A stretch of 64,000 bases of DNA from Burkholderia cenocepacia (lineage in GTDB: Bacteria; Pseudomonadota; Gammaproteobacteria; Burkholderiales; Burkholderiaceae): the NCBI RefSeq assembly GCF_900446215.1, contig NZ_UAQZ01000006.1:1-64000 (forward strand), written 5' to 3'. How positions within the stretch are numbered: the stretch's first letter is position 1; the number at the start of each line of letters is the position of its first letter. The notes beneath the pieces were generated by a model. It ran no database searches, was not told the DNA's origin, and worked only from the letters and a program-made list of their open reading frames with translations. Below, piece by piece: positions 18,344-27,358 of the stretch. The translations under genes and the position numbers were made by a program.

Positions 18344-19147
18344 TTGGCGAGAACGAAAACCACGCGCGCAGCGCCGGCCCCCGGCGCCGGCGTGATCTTC
18401 GCGTTGCGCGCGATCGGTCTCGTGCTGCTCGCGCGCTGGCTGTTCTCGATGTCCCAGATGGGCTATCGCGCGTCGCTGTCGGCGATGGTGTCGTCGCCGT
18501 GGGCATTCATCTACCTCATCCTGATCTTCCTGCTGCTCGCGCTGCCGGGCGCCGCCGCCCGGGCCGAGCGGCCGTTCCATCCGCTGCCGCAGTGGCTGCG
18601 CCAGGCGCTGCGCGTGTTCGCGCTGATCGGTTTCCTGTTCGCCGTATGGTCGATCGGCGCGTTCACGTGGGCGGCCGGCTGGCGCCGCGCGCTGCATGCG
18701 GTGACGGCAACCAACGGCTGGCTCGTCGCCGCGCCGGCGCTGTACGCGGCGATCGTATGGATCTGCCGGCCGCGGCCGCTGTGGCGGACCAACGTGGCCG
18801 CACGCCGCTTCGCGGTCGGCCGGTATGCGATCTCGCTCGACGTGCTGACGCGCACCGCGATCGTCTGGATGGAAAGCCGCAAGGTCGGCCAGTACGATGC
18901 GCGCGAACTGTCGGTGCGTTGGCCCGGTCGCGCCGCGACGCCCGCCGCGGGCGAGCAGGGCGCGCAGCCGGCGGTCGTGCCGCCGCGTCGCGGCAGCCTG
19001 TTCAATCGCCCGAAGGTGGAACTGCTGTGGGATTCGCCGGCGGCTGTCGGCCACAACCGGCAGATCGTGATGCGCACGCCGCTCGCGACCGAGGGCGACC
19101 GCGTCGCGGTGCTCGCGCTCGACGCGGCGCTCAAGCAGATCGTCTGA
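18344..19147 (+). CDS. Uncharacterised inner-membrane protein
   Basis: I do not recognise a named family. The 267-residue product starts at a TTG preceded by GAGGAGAG and has four hydrophobic segments in the first 145 residues, then a soluble, proline- and arginine-containing C-terminal half with a conserved-looking end (GHNRQIVMRTPL, VAVLALDAALKQI). The arrangement suggests a membrane anchor with a cytosolic tail. It is followed 39 bp later by a DUF2214-type membrane gene, and the two may be co-transcribed from the TATAAT promoter at 18289. Confidence 0.75.
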   Translation: MARTKTTRAAPAPGAGVIFALRAIGLVLLARWLFSMSQMGYRASLSAMVSSPWAFIYLILIFLLLALPGAAARAERPFHPLPQWLRQALRVFALIGFLFAVWSIGAFTWAAGWRRALHAVTATNGWLVAAPALYAAIVWICRPRPLWRTNVAARRFAVGRYAISLDVLTRTAIVWMESRKVGQYDARELSVRWPGRAATPAAGEQGAQPAVVPPRRGSLFNRPKVELLWDSPAAVGHNRQIVMRTPLATEGDRVAVLALDAALKQIV

Positions 19148-19186
19148 CACGGCTCGCGCACCGGGCGCGGGCGACAAGGAGGCGGG

Positions 19187-19651
19187 ATGATCGTCCGTTG
19201 GTTGCTGGCTGCCATTCATCTCAGTGCGTTCGGCGTCGCGTTTGCCGCGATCGCCGGGCGTAACCGCGCGTTGCGCCGGTTCATCGCATCGGCGCAGGCG
19301 GCCGATTTGCCCGGCGTGTTCAAGGCGGATGCGGTCTGGGGACTGTCCGCGCTCGTGTTGATCGCGACGGGCCTCGCGCGCGCGTTCGGCGGTTTCGAGA
19401 AAGGGACCGCGTACTACCTGCAAGAACCGCTCTTTCACCTGAAGATGACCGCGCTCGTGCTGATCCTGCTGCTCGAGATCGTGCCGATGCTGGGGTTGAT
19501 CCGCTGGCGTATCGCCGCGCGGCGGCAGCAACTGCCCGATATCGGCCGTGCGCGCACCTACGTGCGGATCGGCCACTGGCAGGCGGTGCTGGTGATCGTC
19601 ATCGTGTTCGCCGCGTCGGGGATGGCGCGGGGGATAGGGGCGCCCGGCTAG
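19187..19651 (+). CDS. DUF2214-family membrane protein
   Basis: The 154-residue protein has four predicted membrane helices (VRWLLAAIHLSAFGVAFAAI, VWGLSALVLIATGLARAF, FHLKMTALVLILLLEIVPML and IGHWQAVLVIVIVFAASGMA). The early helix with a histidine and the LFHLKM motif match the DUF2214 family, of unknown function. The ribosome-binding site AAGGAGG precedes the ATG. The last four codons and the stop lie inside the first unit of a 14-bp tandem repeat. Confidence 0.8.
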   Translation: MIVRWLLAAIHLSAFGVAFAAIAGRNRALRRFIASAQAADLPGVFKADAVWGLSALVLIATGLARAFGGFEKGTAYYLQEPLFHLKMTALVLILLLEIVPMLGLIRWRIAARRQQLPDIGRARTYVRIGHWQAVLVIVIVFAASGMARGIGAPG

Positions 19652-19732
19652 GGACGCCCGGTTAGGGGCGTCCGGCTAGGGGCGCCTGGCTAGGGGCACC
19701 CGGCTAGGGGCGCGCGGCTAGGGCGCCCGGCC
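19635..19732 (+). repeat. Seven 14-bp tandem repeats, consensus TAGGGGCGCCCGGC
   Basis: Seven adjacent copies differ by one or two bases each. The array begins inside the DUF2214 gene: its stop TAG at 19649-19651 is the first three bases of the second unit. Because every unit starts with TAG and the first unit supplies the stop, changes in copy number would not lengthen the protein. Units are internally palindromic (GGGCGCCC core). Confidence 0.95.
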
Positions 19733-19772
19733 AGATGTGACCGGGCGACGTCGCCGCCCGGCCGGTCCGCGC

Positions 19773-21125
19773 TCAGCGCACGAGGCAGGGGCGCTTGTTG
19801 TTGAACGTCCAGCCCGGGATCAGATACTGCATCGCCGCCGCGTCGTCGCGGGCGCCGAGGCCGTGCTGCTTGTACAGCTCGTGCGCGAGCGCGACCGCAT
19901 CCATGTCGATGTCGATCCCGAGCCCCGGCCGCTTCGGCACTTCCACCAGCCCGTTCTCGATCTTCAGCGGCTCGCGCGTCAGCCGTTCGCCGTCCTGCCA
20001 GATCCAGTGCGTGTCGATCGCGGTGACCTGGCCCGGCGCCGCGGCCGCGACGTGCGTGAACATCGCGAGCGACACGTCGAAGTGGTTGTTCGAATGCGAA
20101 CCCCACGTGAGGCCCCAGTCGCGGCACATCTGCGCGACCCGCACCGAGCCCTGCATCGTCCAGAAGTGCGGATCGGCGAGCGGGATGTCGACGGCGTGCA
20201 ACTGCACCGCATGGCCCATCTGCCGCCAGTCGGTCGCGATCATGTTGGTCGCCGTCGGCAGCCCCGTCGCGCGGCGGAATTCGGCCATCACTTCGCGGCC
20301 CGAGTAACCGTTCTCCGCACCGCACGGATCTTCCGCATACGCGAGCACGTGATGCTGATCCCGGCACAGCCGCACGGCCTCGTCGAGCGACCATGCGCCG
20401 TTTGGATCGAGCGTCACGCGCGCGTCGGGGAAGCGCTCGGCGAGCGCCGTCACGGCTTCGATCTCGCTGGCGCCCGCGAATACGCCGCCCTTCAGCTTGA
20501 AGTCGTTGAAGCCGTAGCGCGCATGCGCGGCCTCGGCAAGCCGTACGACGGCTTCGGGCGTCAGCGCGGCTTCGTCGCGCACGCGCGTCCAGTCGTCGGT
20601 CGCGCCGCGGCCGTCGCGATACGGGAGCGCGGTCTTCGTGCGATCGCCGACGTAGAACAGGTAGCCGAGCATTTCGACCCGCTCGCGCTGCTGGCCTTCG
20701 CCGAGCAGTGCGGCGACCGGCACGCCGAGATGCTGGCCGAGCAGGTCGAGCAGCGCGGCCTCGAGCGCGGTGACCGCGTGGATCGTCGTGCGCAGGTCGA
20801 AGGTCTGCAGCCCGCGACCGCTCGCGTCGCGGTCGGCGAAGGTGCGCCGCACGTCGTTGAGCACCGCATGATAATTGCCGACCGGCTGGCCGACGACGAG
20901 CGCCCGCGCGTCGTCGAGCGTGCGGCGGATGCTTTCGCCGCCCGGCACTTCGCCGACGCCCGTGCGACCCGCGCTGTCCTTCAGGATCACGAGGTTGCGG
21001 GTGAAGAACGGGCCGTGCGCCCCGCTCAGGTTGAGCAGCATGCTGTCGTGGCCGGCGACCGGAATCGCTTGCAGGTCGACGATGCGCGGCGTGTCGGGGG
21101 AGGGCGAGGCAGTGACGGCGTTCAT
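19773..21125 (-). CDS. gudD: Glucarate dehydratase
   Basis: The enolase-superfamily enzyme dehydrates D-glucarate (and often L-idarate) to 5-keto-4-deoxyglucarate. The 450-residue length is normal. Family elements in order are the N-terminal [21 protein letters not shown], the [11 protein letters not shown] segment with the KxK catalytic lysine, Mg-ligand Asp in TLDPNGAW, the following Glu in YAEDPCG, Asn in [11 protein letters not shown], and the catalytic His in GSHSNNHFD. The start at 21125 gives [11 protein letters not shown] divergent FadR-type regulator and an intervening palindrome indicate sugar-acid control. Other pathway genes are not in the window. Confidence 0.93.
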   Translation of the reverse strand: MNAVTASPSPDTPRIVDLQAIPVAGHDSMLLNLSGAHGPFFTRNLVILKDSAGRTGVGEVPGGESIRRTLDDARALVVGQPVGNYHAVLNDVRRTFADRDASGRGLQTFDLRTTIHAVTALEAALLDLLGQHLGVPVAALLGEGQQRERVEMLGYLFYVGDRTKTALPYRDGRGATDDWTRVRDEAALTPEAVVRLAEAAHARYGFNDFKLKGGVFAGASEIEAVTALAERFPDARVTLDPNGAWSLDEAVRLCRDQHHVLAYAEDPCGAENGYSGREVMAEFRRATGLPTATNMIATDWRQMGHAVQLHAVDIPLADPHFWTMQGSVRVAQMCRDWGLTWGSHSNNHFDVSLAMFTHVAAAAPGQVTAIDTHWIWQDGERLTREPLKIENGLVEVPKRPGLGIDIDMDAVALAHELYKQHGLGARDDAAAMQYLIPGWTFNNKRPCLVR

Positions 21126-21377
21126 GGGCGGCGATGGCGAAAGAGTGGGCGATGCCGTGCGGCAAAAGCTTTGCCGCGCGCGGCGGGAGGTGCGATCATT
21201 CGACAACCGACGTGCGTGGCGCGCAAGCCCCGCATGTCGACGCAACCCGAAACGGGGTGGGAGCGACAACCGGGCCAGCGGAGCGCAGAACGCGAACGCA
21301 GGTCGATCGTCGCGCACGGGACCGGGCGGTGCTGTACAGCCGACCTGGGTCGACAGGAGATCCGTGCGCCGATCATC

Positions 21378-21408
21378 AGTCGTCGGATGACTTGTGACGC
21401 AGTATAAT
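21378..21408 (+). promoter_or_regulatory. Operator palindrome and promoter of the gud regulator
   Basis: AGTCGTCGGATGACT at 21378-21392 reads AGTCATCCGACGACT on the other strand, matching at 12 of 15 positions. It lies in the gudD/regulator intergenic region immediately upstream of a consensus TATAAT at 21403-21408. FadR-type GntR dimers bind such short palindromes, so autoregulation and control of gudD are likely. Confidence 0.6.
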
Positions 21409-21483
21409 GAATCATCGGCTTTCGCTCAAACCCCGCGTAAACCCTCGGCTCACATTACGATCATTCAAAAAGGAACCGGCCAC

Positions 21484-22233
21484 ATGTCCGTGCCTACGCT
21501 TCCCGCAGCGCCGCGCCGTCGCGCACGCAGCCTCGCACAAGATGTCGTCGACGCGCTGACCGCGCAGATCGAAAACGGCACGCTGCGTCCCGGCGACAAG
21601 CTGCCGACCGAAACCGAAGTCATGGCGGCGCAGGGCGTGAGCCGTACGGTCGTGCGCGAGGCGATCTCGCGGATGCAGGCGAGCGGCCTCATCGAGACGC
21701 GCCACGGCATCGGCAGCTTCGTGCTGGAGCCGTCGCGCCGCCAGACGCTCGGCATCGATCCCGCGACGATCACGACGCTGCGCGACGTGCTCGCGGTGCT
21801 GGAGTTGCGCATCAGCCTCGAAAGCGAGTGCGCGAGCCTGGCCGCGCAGCGCGCGAACGATACCGATCTCGCCGCGCTGCGGCGCGCGCTCGACGCGATC
21901 GCGACGGGCGCGGGCGGCGGCCGCGACACCGCGCAGCTCGACTTCCAGTTCCACCTGCAGATCGCGCAATCCACCGGCAACCGCTATTTCGTCGACATCA
22001 TGACGCAGCTCGGCACGTCGATCATCCCGCGCACCCGCGTGAATTCCGCGCGCTTCGCCGGCGACGATCTCGAGCGCTACGTCGGCCGGCTGAACCACGA
22101 GCACGAAGACATCTACGAGGCGATCGCGCGCCACGACCCGGAAGCCGCCCGCGCCGCGATGCGCACGCACCTCACCAACAGCCGCGAGCGGCTGCGCCGC
22201 GCGCACGAGGCGGCCGAGGCCGAGGCGGGCTGA
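21484..22233 (+). CDS. GntR-family (FadR subfamily) regulator of glucarate use
   Basis: The 249-residue protein has an N-terminal winged helix (LRPGDKLPTETEVMAAQGVSRTVVREAI, about residues 40-70) and a C-terminal all-helical FCD domain, with the metal-site residues in DFQFHLQIAQSTGN and the later HEHEDIYEAI. The ATG at 21484 follows AAAAGGAACC; earlier in-frame starts lack a ribosome-binding site. Divergent placement next to gudD and the palindrome between them suggest that it represses gudD until a sugar acid binds. Confidence 0.9.
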   Translation: MSVPTLPAAPRRRARSLAQDVVDALTAQIENGTLRPGDKLPTETEVMAAQGVSRTVVREAISRMQASGLIETRHGIGSFVLEPSRRQTLGIDPATITTLRDVLAVLELRISLESECASLAAQRANDTDLAALRRALDAIATGAGGGRDTAQLDFQFHLQIAQSTGNRYFVDIMTQLGTSIIPRTRVNSARFAGDDLERYVGRLNHEHEDIYEAIARHDPEAARAAMRTHLTNSRERLRRAHEAAEAEAG

Positions 22234-22371
22234 CGTTGCGTGACAGGGCCCGCGACACGGCGGGCCTACCTGGATTGCTTTAACATCAGTCGTCGTACGA
22301 GGTCGGCATGACCGCTGCGATCTCCCGGCCAGGCGGCGCTCCCGCCGCCGGCCGTCCGCCTGCCTCGCCGA

Positions 22372-23520
22372 TCAGCCTCCCTTCGTCACGATCGTCTTCC
22401 ACGCGCCGTTCTTCACCTGGTACAGCGTCGACATCCCGCTCTTCAGCGAGCCGTCGTTCGCGAACGAGATGCGGCCGGTCACGCCTTCGAAATCGATCTT
22501 CTTCAGCGCCGGGCGATAGGCCTTCGGGTCGGTCGAGCCGGCCGCCTGCATCGCCTTGATCGCCGCCCACGCCGCGTCATAGCCGAACTGCGCATACGAC
22601 AGCACGTCGACGCCGAAGCGCTTCTTGAAGCGCGCCTCGAAATCCTTCCCCTGCGGCAGCTCGTCGAGCGGCCGGCCGTATTCCCATGCCATCGCGCCTT
22701 CCGCGGCCGGGCCCGCGATCTTGATGAACTCGTTGTCCTTCACGCCGCCGCCGCCGACGAACTGCGCGTTCAGCCCGAGCTGGCGCATCTGCTTGATGAA
22801 GTTCGCCGCGAGCGAATCGAGGCCGCCGAAGAAGATCAGGTCGGGATTCTTGGCCTTCAGGCTCGTGATCTGCGCGCGGAAATCGACCGCCTGGTTGCTG
22901 GTGAACTCGCGCCCGATGAGGTTGCCGCCGGCGGCCTTCACGGCCTTCTCGAATTCGTCGGCCTCGCCCTGGCCGAACGCGGTGCGGTCGTCGATGATCG
23001 CGATGCGCTTCGCCTTCGTCACGTCGACCGCGTACTTGCCCGCGTTGCCGGCGTTCTGGCCGTCGGTCGCGATCACCATGAACATGTTCGCGAGCCCGCG
23101 CGACGTGAGCGTCGGGTTGGTCGCGGCCGGGTCGATCACCGGAATGCCGGCCTTGTCGTAGACCACCGACGCCGGGATCGTCGTCCCCGAGTTGAAGTGA
23201 CCGACCACGACCGACACGTTCTGGTCGACCAGCGCCTGCGCGGCCTGCACGCCAATGCGCGGGTCGGCCTGGTCGTCCTGCACGACGAGATTGAAGCGGG
23301 CCGGCTTGCCGGCGATCTGCACCTTCTGTGCGACCGCATCGTCGAGCGCGAGCTGGACGCCGTTTTGCAGGTCCTTGCCGTAGCCGGCGTTCACGCCCGT
23401 GAGCGGCGCGGCGAAGCCGACCTTCACGTCGGTTGCGTCGGCAGCCCGGGCGGCCTGTTGCGAGAGGAGGGCAAGCGCGGATGCAATCGACACCGACAGC
23501 AGGGAATGACGGAATTTCAT
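22372..23520 (-). CDS. Branched-chain amino-acid-type ABC substrate-binding protein (LivK-like)
   Basis: The 382-residue protein has a Sec signal peptide (about residues 1-27) and a type I periplasmic-binding fold: VKVGFAAPLTGVNAGYGKD, VVGHFNSGTTIPASVVYDKAGIP and AIIDDRTAFGQGEADEF. Such proteins deliver leucine, isoleucine, valine or related compounds to LivHMGF-type transporters. No permease or ATPase gene is adjacent, so it is an orphan receptor sharing a transporter encoded elsewhere. Confidence 0.92.
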   Translation of the reverse strand: MKFRHSLLSVSIASALALLSQQAARAADATDVKVGFAAPLTGVNAGYGKDLQNGVQLALDDAVAQKVQIAGKPARFNLVVQDDQADPRIGVQAAQALVDQNVSVVVGHFNSGTTIPASVVYDKAGIPVIDPAATNPTLTSRGLANMFMVIATDGQNAGNAGKYAVDVTKAKRIAIIDDRTAFGQGEADEFEKAVKAAGGNLIGREFTSNQAVDFRAQITSLKAKNPDLIFFGGLDSLAANFIKQMRQLGLNAQFVGGGGVKDNEFIKIAGPAAEGAMAWEYGRPLDELPQGKDFEARFKKRFGVDVLSYAQFGYDAAWAAIKAMQAAGSTDPKAYRPALKKIDFEGVTGRISFANDGSLKSGMSTLYQVKNGAWKTIVTKGG

Positions 23521-23891
23521 GTTGTTCCTCTTGTTCGACACCTGCGAGTAGGTACCGCGCGCGCCAGGGCGAGCCGGGCGCGTGCGACGGGCGGGCGGTT
23601 CGACCGCTTCTCGGGATCGGGCGGGGAGGTCGGCATCGTGATCCTCGGAAACATCTCCCGTCAGGCTCCGCGAAGAGCCCCGATTGCTTCGATATATAGG
23701 TCGCCGATATGCGCGGGTCTTGGAAATTTGCCGCGCATTCGATGCGGATTTGCGCATAGCTTCCGCGCGTGCGCGGGTGGCCGGTATCGGGAGTTTCCCG
23801 TCGCGAACGCCACGGGCGGGAAGGAGGGGGAGCGGCGCGGGGCAAGGACGCGGCGCGGCCCGCCGGGGGCCGCGCCGCGTGTGGGGCGACG
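23521..23891. other. 371-bp region between plcN-like gene and binding-protein gene
   Basis: No gene was recognised. Both neighbours are on the minus strand, so this is the 3' flank of the phospholipase gene plus the promoter of the binding-protein gene. An AT-rich TATATA stretch at about 23691-23699 may be part of that promoter. Confidence 0.5.
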
Positions 23892-26036
23892 TCAGTCGGA
23901 CAGGGCGTCCGACGCGGCTTCGGCGTCGTCGTGCGACGCGGTCGTGCGGATCAGCGGGTCGCTGGTGCTCGGGCGGCCGGTTTCGACGTGACCGGCGAAG
24001 CGACGCAGGAAGCCGAGCAGCCGGCCGTCGCTGACGGTCAGGTCGTACCAGCCGTGGCTGCCGCGCAGATCCCAGTAATCGTCGACGTGCGCGCCCGGCG
24101 CGAGGTCGAACGTGCGCGCGTGACCGTGGCCGTACGCGTTCGTGACCTTGAGCCGCACGGCCTTGTGGCCGCGGTTCATCAGGCGCAGCGTGATGTTGCC
24201 GTTCGCGACGTCGTAGCCGTAGATCACCTCGGGGTTCACGTTCGCGCTGCCGACGCCGGTCGCGAACGGGCCGCGGAAATGGCAGTAGAAGCCGTTCGGG
24301 CCGTACACGTCGAGGTCGTACAGGCCGAGCGACGCGGCGGCGCTCCAGGTATCGGCGACGCGTTTGCCGGCTTCGACCGTGTACGCCCACGGGCCGTCGA
24401 CGCGGTTGCGCGACTGGACCTGGAACGCGGCGCCCGCGCGGCCCGTGTTCGCGAAGGTCAGCCGGAACTGGCCGTTCGCGGCTTCGACGCGGCCGTGCAC
24501 GAACAGTTCGTACGGCAGCGCGCGCGCCGGACGCAGCCCGGCTTCCTGTTTCGGCAGCTTCTGCAGCACCGGCGGCACCGGGATGTAGTCGGGATGGCGC
24601 ACGCGGTCGGGCGGCGCGTAGCCGCTCGTGTCGGGCAGCGTCGGCCAGCCGGCGTCGGCCGTCGCGAAGTCGAATGCGGCGGTCAGGTCGCCGCACACCG
24701 CGCGGCGCCACGGCGACACGTTGGCGGCCGTGACCGGATACTGCGCGCCGAACCGCGCCTCGATGAATTGCAGCAGCGACGTGTGATCGAAGGTCTGCGA
24801 GCAGACCCAGCCGCCCTTGGTCCACGGCGACACGACGAGCATCGGCACGCGCGGCCCGAGCCCGTACGGGCCGGCCATGTGCGACGCGTCGCCGGCGAAC
24901 ACCTCGTTGGTCGTCGCGACCGTCGACAGCCCGTTGGCGCGCGACTGCGGCGCGAACGGCGGCGGCACGTGGTCGAAGAAGCCGTCGTTTTCGTCGTACG
25001 TGATGAAGAGCGCGGTCTTGCTCCACACGTCGGGATTCGACACGAGCGCCTTCAGCACCTGCTCGATGTACCACGCGCCGTAGTTCGCGGGCCAGTTCGG
25101 GTGCTCGGAATACGCTTCCGGCGCGCAGATCCACGACACCTGTGGCAGCGTGCCGTTCTTCACGTCCTGCTGCAGCACGTCGAACAGCGTGCCGCCGGCG
25201 CTGATGTTGGTGCCGGTGCGGGCCTTGTCGTACAGCGGCGTGCCGGGCAGCGCGGTGCGGTACTGGTTGAAGTAGAGCAGCGAGTTGTCGCCGTAGTTGC
25301 CGATGTACGGGTTCTGCGTCCAGCCCCACGAGCCGTTCGCGTCGAGTCCCGTGCCGACGTCCTGGTAGATCTTCCACGACACGCCGGCCTGTTCGAGCAC
25401 TTCCGGATAGGTCGTCCAGCCGTAGCCTTTTTCCTCGTTGCCGAGCACCGGGCCGCCGCCCGTGCCGTCGTTGCCGACGTAGCCCGTCCACATGTAGTAG
25501 CGGTTCGGGTCGGTCGAGCTCGGGATCGCGCAGTGGTACGCGTCGCAGATCGTGAACGCATCGGCGAGCTGGTAGTGGAACGGGATGTCGTCGCGCTTCA
25601 GGTACGCCATCGTCGTGGTGCCCTTGTTCGGCACCCACTGGTCGTAGCGGCCCTTGTTCCACGCGGCGTGCATGTCCTGCCAGCCGTGCGGCAGGTCCTG
25701 CAGGAACTGCAGGCCGAGCTTGTCGGCACCCGGGTGGAACGGCAGCAGTTCGGCCGGGCCGACCGGCTGATGGAACACCGACTTGCCGTTCGCGAGGCGC
25801 AGCGGGCGCGGATCGCCGAAGCCTCGGACACCGCGCATCGTGCCGAAGTAGTGGTCGAACGAGCGGTTCTCCTGCATCAGGATCACGATGTGTTCGATGT
25901 CGCGGATCGTGCCGGTACGGCGGTTCGCGGGAATCGCGAGCGCATCGCGGATCACGGGCGGAAACAGGTTCAGCGCGGCGGCGCCGGCAGTGCCGGCGGC
26001 GACGCGCAGGAAGTCACGACGGTTCGATCGGGTCAT
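23892..26036 (-). CDS. Phosphocholine-specific phospholipase C, Tat-exported
   Basis: The 714-residue enzyme would hydrolyse phosphatidylcholine or sphingomyelin outside the cell. It begins with a twin-arginine signal (NRRDFLRVAAG). The phosphoesterase domain starts with IEHIVILMQENRSFDHYFGTM, containing the catalytic metal-binding Glu-Asn, and continues with WICAPEAYSEHPNW, FITYDENDGFFDHVPPP and VSPWTKGG, all family signatures. Two C-terminal beta-sandwich DUF756 domains follow (from about residue 500). Length and order match bacterial PlcH/PlcN. Burkholderia have several paralogues, so I give no specific symbol. Confidence 0.93.
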   Translation of the reverse strand: MTRSNRRDFLRVAAGTAGAAALNLFPPVIRDALAIPANRRTGTIRDIEHIVILMQENRSFDHYFGTMRGVRGFGDPRPLRLANGKSVFHQPVGPAELLPFHPGADKLGLQFLQDLPHGWQDMHAAWNKGRYDQWVPNKGTTTMAYLKRDDIPFHYQLADAFTICDAYHCAIPSSTDPNRYYMWTGYVGNDGTGGGPVLGNEEKGYGWTTYPEVLEQAGVSWKIYQDVGTGLDANGSWGWTQNPYIGNYGDNSLLYFNQYRTALPGTPLYDKARTGTNISAGGTLFDVLQQDVKNGTLPQVSWICAPEAYSEHPNWPANYGAWYIEQVLKALVSNPDVWSKTALFITYDENDGFFDHVPPPFAPQSRANGLSTVATTNEVFAGDASHMAGPYGLGPRVPMLVVSPWTKGGWVCSQTFDHTSLLQFIEARFGAQYPVTAANVSPWRRAVCGDLTAAFDFATADAGWPTLPDTSGYAPPDRVRHPDYIPVPPVLQKLPKQEAGLRPARALPYELFVHGRVEAANGQFRLTFANTGRAGAAFQVQSRNRVDGPWAYTVEAGKRVADTWSAAASLGLYDLDVYGPNGFYCHFRGPFATGVGSANVNPEVIYGYDVANGNITLRLMNRGHKAVRLKVTNAYGHGHARTFDLAPGAHVDDYWDLRGSHGWYDLTVSDGRLLGFLRRFAGHVETGRPSTSDPLIRTTASHDDAEAASDALSD

Positions 26037-26238
26037 GGTCGTTATCGTGCGGTAAAGGGGAAGCCGATTGGCGGGACCTGCGGGAAGGGCGCGCGCCGGG
26101 TCGCAGGATGCGGCTGCGCCGGTTCGTGCCGCCGCGAGCATAGCGAGGAATCGGTGTCATTCATGTGAAGTCCGGAAACGTTTGCACGGACAGCGAACCG
26201 GCATCGGGATAGGCATCGCCAGCGGTCGCGGTGTAACG

Positions 26239-26278
26239 GGGAAAGCGGGAAAGCGGGAAAGCGGGAAAGCAGGAAAGC
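26239..26278. repeat. Five 8-bp tandem repeats, GGGAAAGC
   Basis: Four perfect copies and one single-base variant lie between the phospholipase and pyridoxal kinase genes, just beyond the kinase stop. The strand is strongly purine-rich (G/A), a composition prone to slippage and to unusual structures. Copy number is likely to vary among strains. Confidence 0.9.
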
Positions 26279-26313
26279 AGTGCGGCGGAGCAGCGCAACG
26301 CCGTGCCGGCGCG

Positions 26314-27174
26314 TCAGGCGTCGGTCACCCACGCGCCGAACCATTCGCTCGGGCGGGCGATCTCGTCCTGCGCGGCGACGAGTTCGAGTTCGTAACGGCG
26401 TGCGTCGTAGGTGGCCTTAACGACCGCGTGCACGGCCGCGAGCGTGTGTTCGAACGCGGCGCGCACCGAATCGCCGCGCAGCCGGCATGCGACGAAGATC
26501 GCGCTGGTCAGGTCGCCGACGCCGACCGGATGGCGCGGAAACGCATACAGCGGCCGCTGGCCGATCCACGCTTCGGTTTCGGTGACGGCGAGCATGTTGA
26601 AACGGTCGGCCGGACTGTTGCGGTCGTGCAGGTGCTTGACGAGGATGATCTGCGGGCCGCGGCGGATCAGCGCGCGGCACGCGTCGACGGCTTCGGCGAC
26701 GGTCTCGATGCGCCGGCCGGCGAGCTTCTGCAGTTCGGTATGGTTCGGCGACATGCCGTCCGCGAGCGCGGGCATCTCCTGCACGATGAATTCCTCGACA
26801 CCGGGCTCGGGCCGGATGCCGCCCGTCTGGCCCATCGCCGGATCGCAGAAGTACCACGCGTTCGGATTCATCGCCTTCACCGAGCGCACGATCTCGACCG
26901 CCGCGCGCGCCTGCGGCGGCGAGCCGAGGAAGCCGGAAAGCACCGCGTCGCAACGCTTGAGCGCGCCGATGGCCGCGACGCCGTCGACGAGCTGTTCCAT
27001 CTTCGCGGCATCGATCGCGCTGCCGGCCCAGTGGCCGTACTGCATGTGATTCGACAACTGGACGGTATTGAGCGGCCAGACGTTGATGCCGAGACGCTGC
27101 ATCGGGAACACGGCCGCACTGTTGCCGGCATGGCCGTAGATGACGTGCGACTGAATGCTGAGGACGTTTTTCAT
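26314..27174 (-). CDS. pdxY: Pyridoxal kinase
   Basis: The enzyme phosphorylates pyridoxal to pyridoxal 5'-phosphate in the salvage pathway. The 286-residue ribokinase-fold protein opens with [22 protein letters not shown], the PdxY/PdxK hallmark. [24 protein letters not shown] and the anion-hole motif [13 protein letters not shown] with the catalytic Asp are present. The GVGD sequence is the PdxY form. The gene stands alone. Confidence 0.94.
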   Translation of the reverse strand: MKNVLSIQSHVIYGHAGNSAAVFPMQRLGINVWPLNTVQLSNHMQYGHWAGSAIDAAKMEQLVDGVAAIGALKRCDAVLSGFLGSPPQARAAVEIVRSVKAMNPNAWYFCDPAMGQTGGIRPEPGVEEFIVQEMPALADGMSPNHTELQKLAGRRIETVAEAVDACRALIRRGPQIILVKHLHDRNSPADRFNMLAVTETEAWIGQRPLYAFPRHPVGVGDLTSAIFVACRLRGDSVRAAFEHTLAAVHAVVKATYDARRYELELVAAQDEIARPSEWFGAWVTDA

Positions 27175-27358
27175 GGGAATTCGCCTGCACGCGTTTCAGG
27201 GTCACGTCACACGATACCCGAGTTCGTCATACGCGCGGAAGTCGCGCGGCCTCGGAGTGTTGCGCGCCGTCGTCACGCGACCGCGTAGAATCGCGGGGGC
27301 GCGAGACCGTCCGGCCGCAACCGGCTGCCCGCGCGCGTCTCCAATCACCGTGATCGCC

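Noticed and set aside
22285..22302. TCGTACGA palindrome resembling the gud operator
   Set aside because: It lies between two convergent gene ends, where no promoter is expected, and shares only a short core with the operator at 21378.
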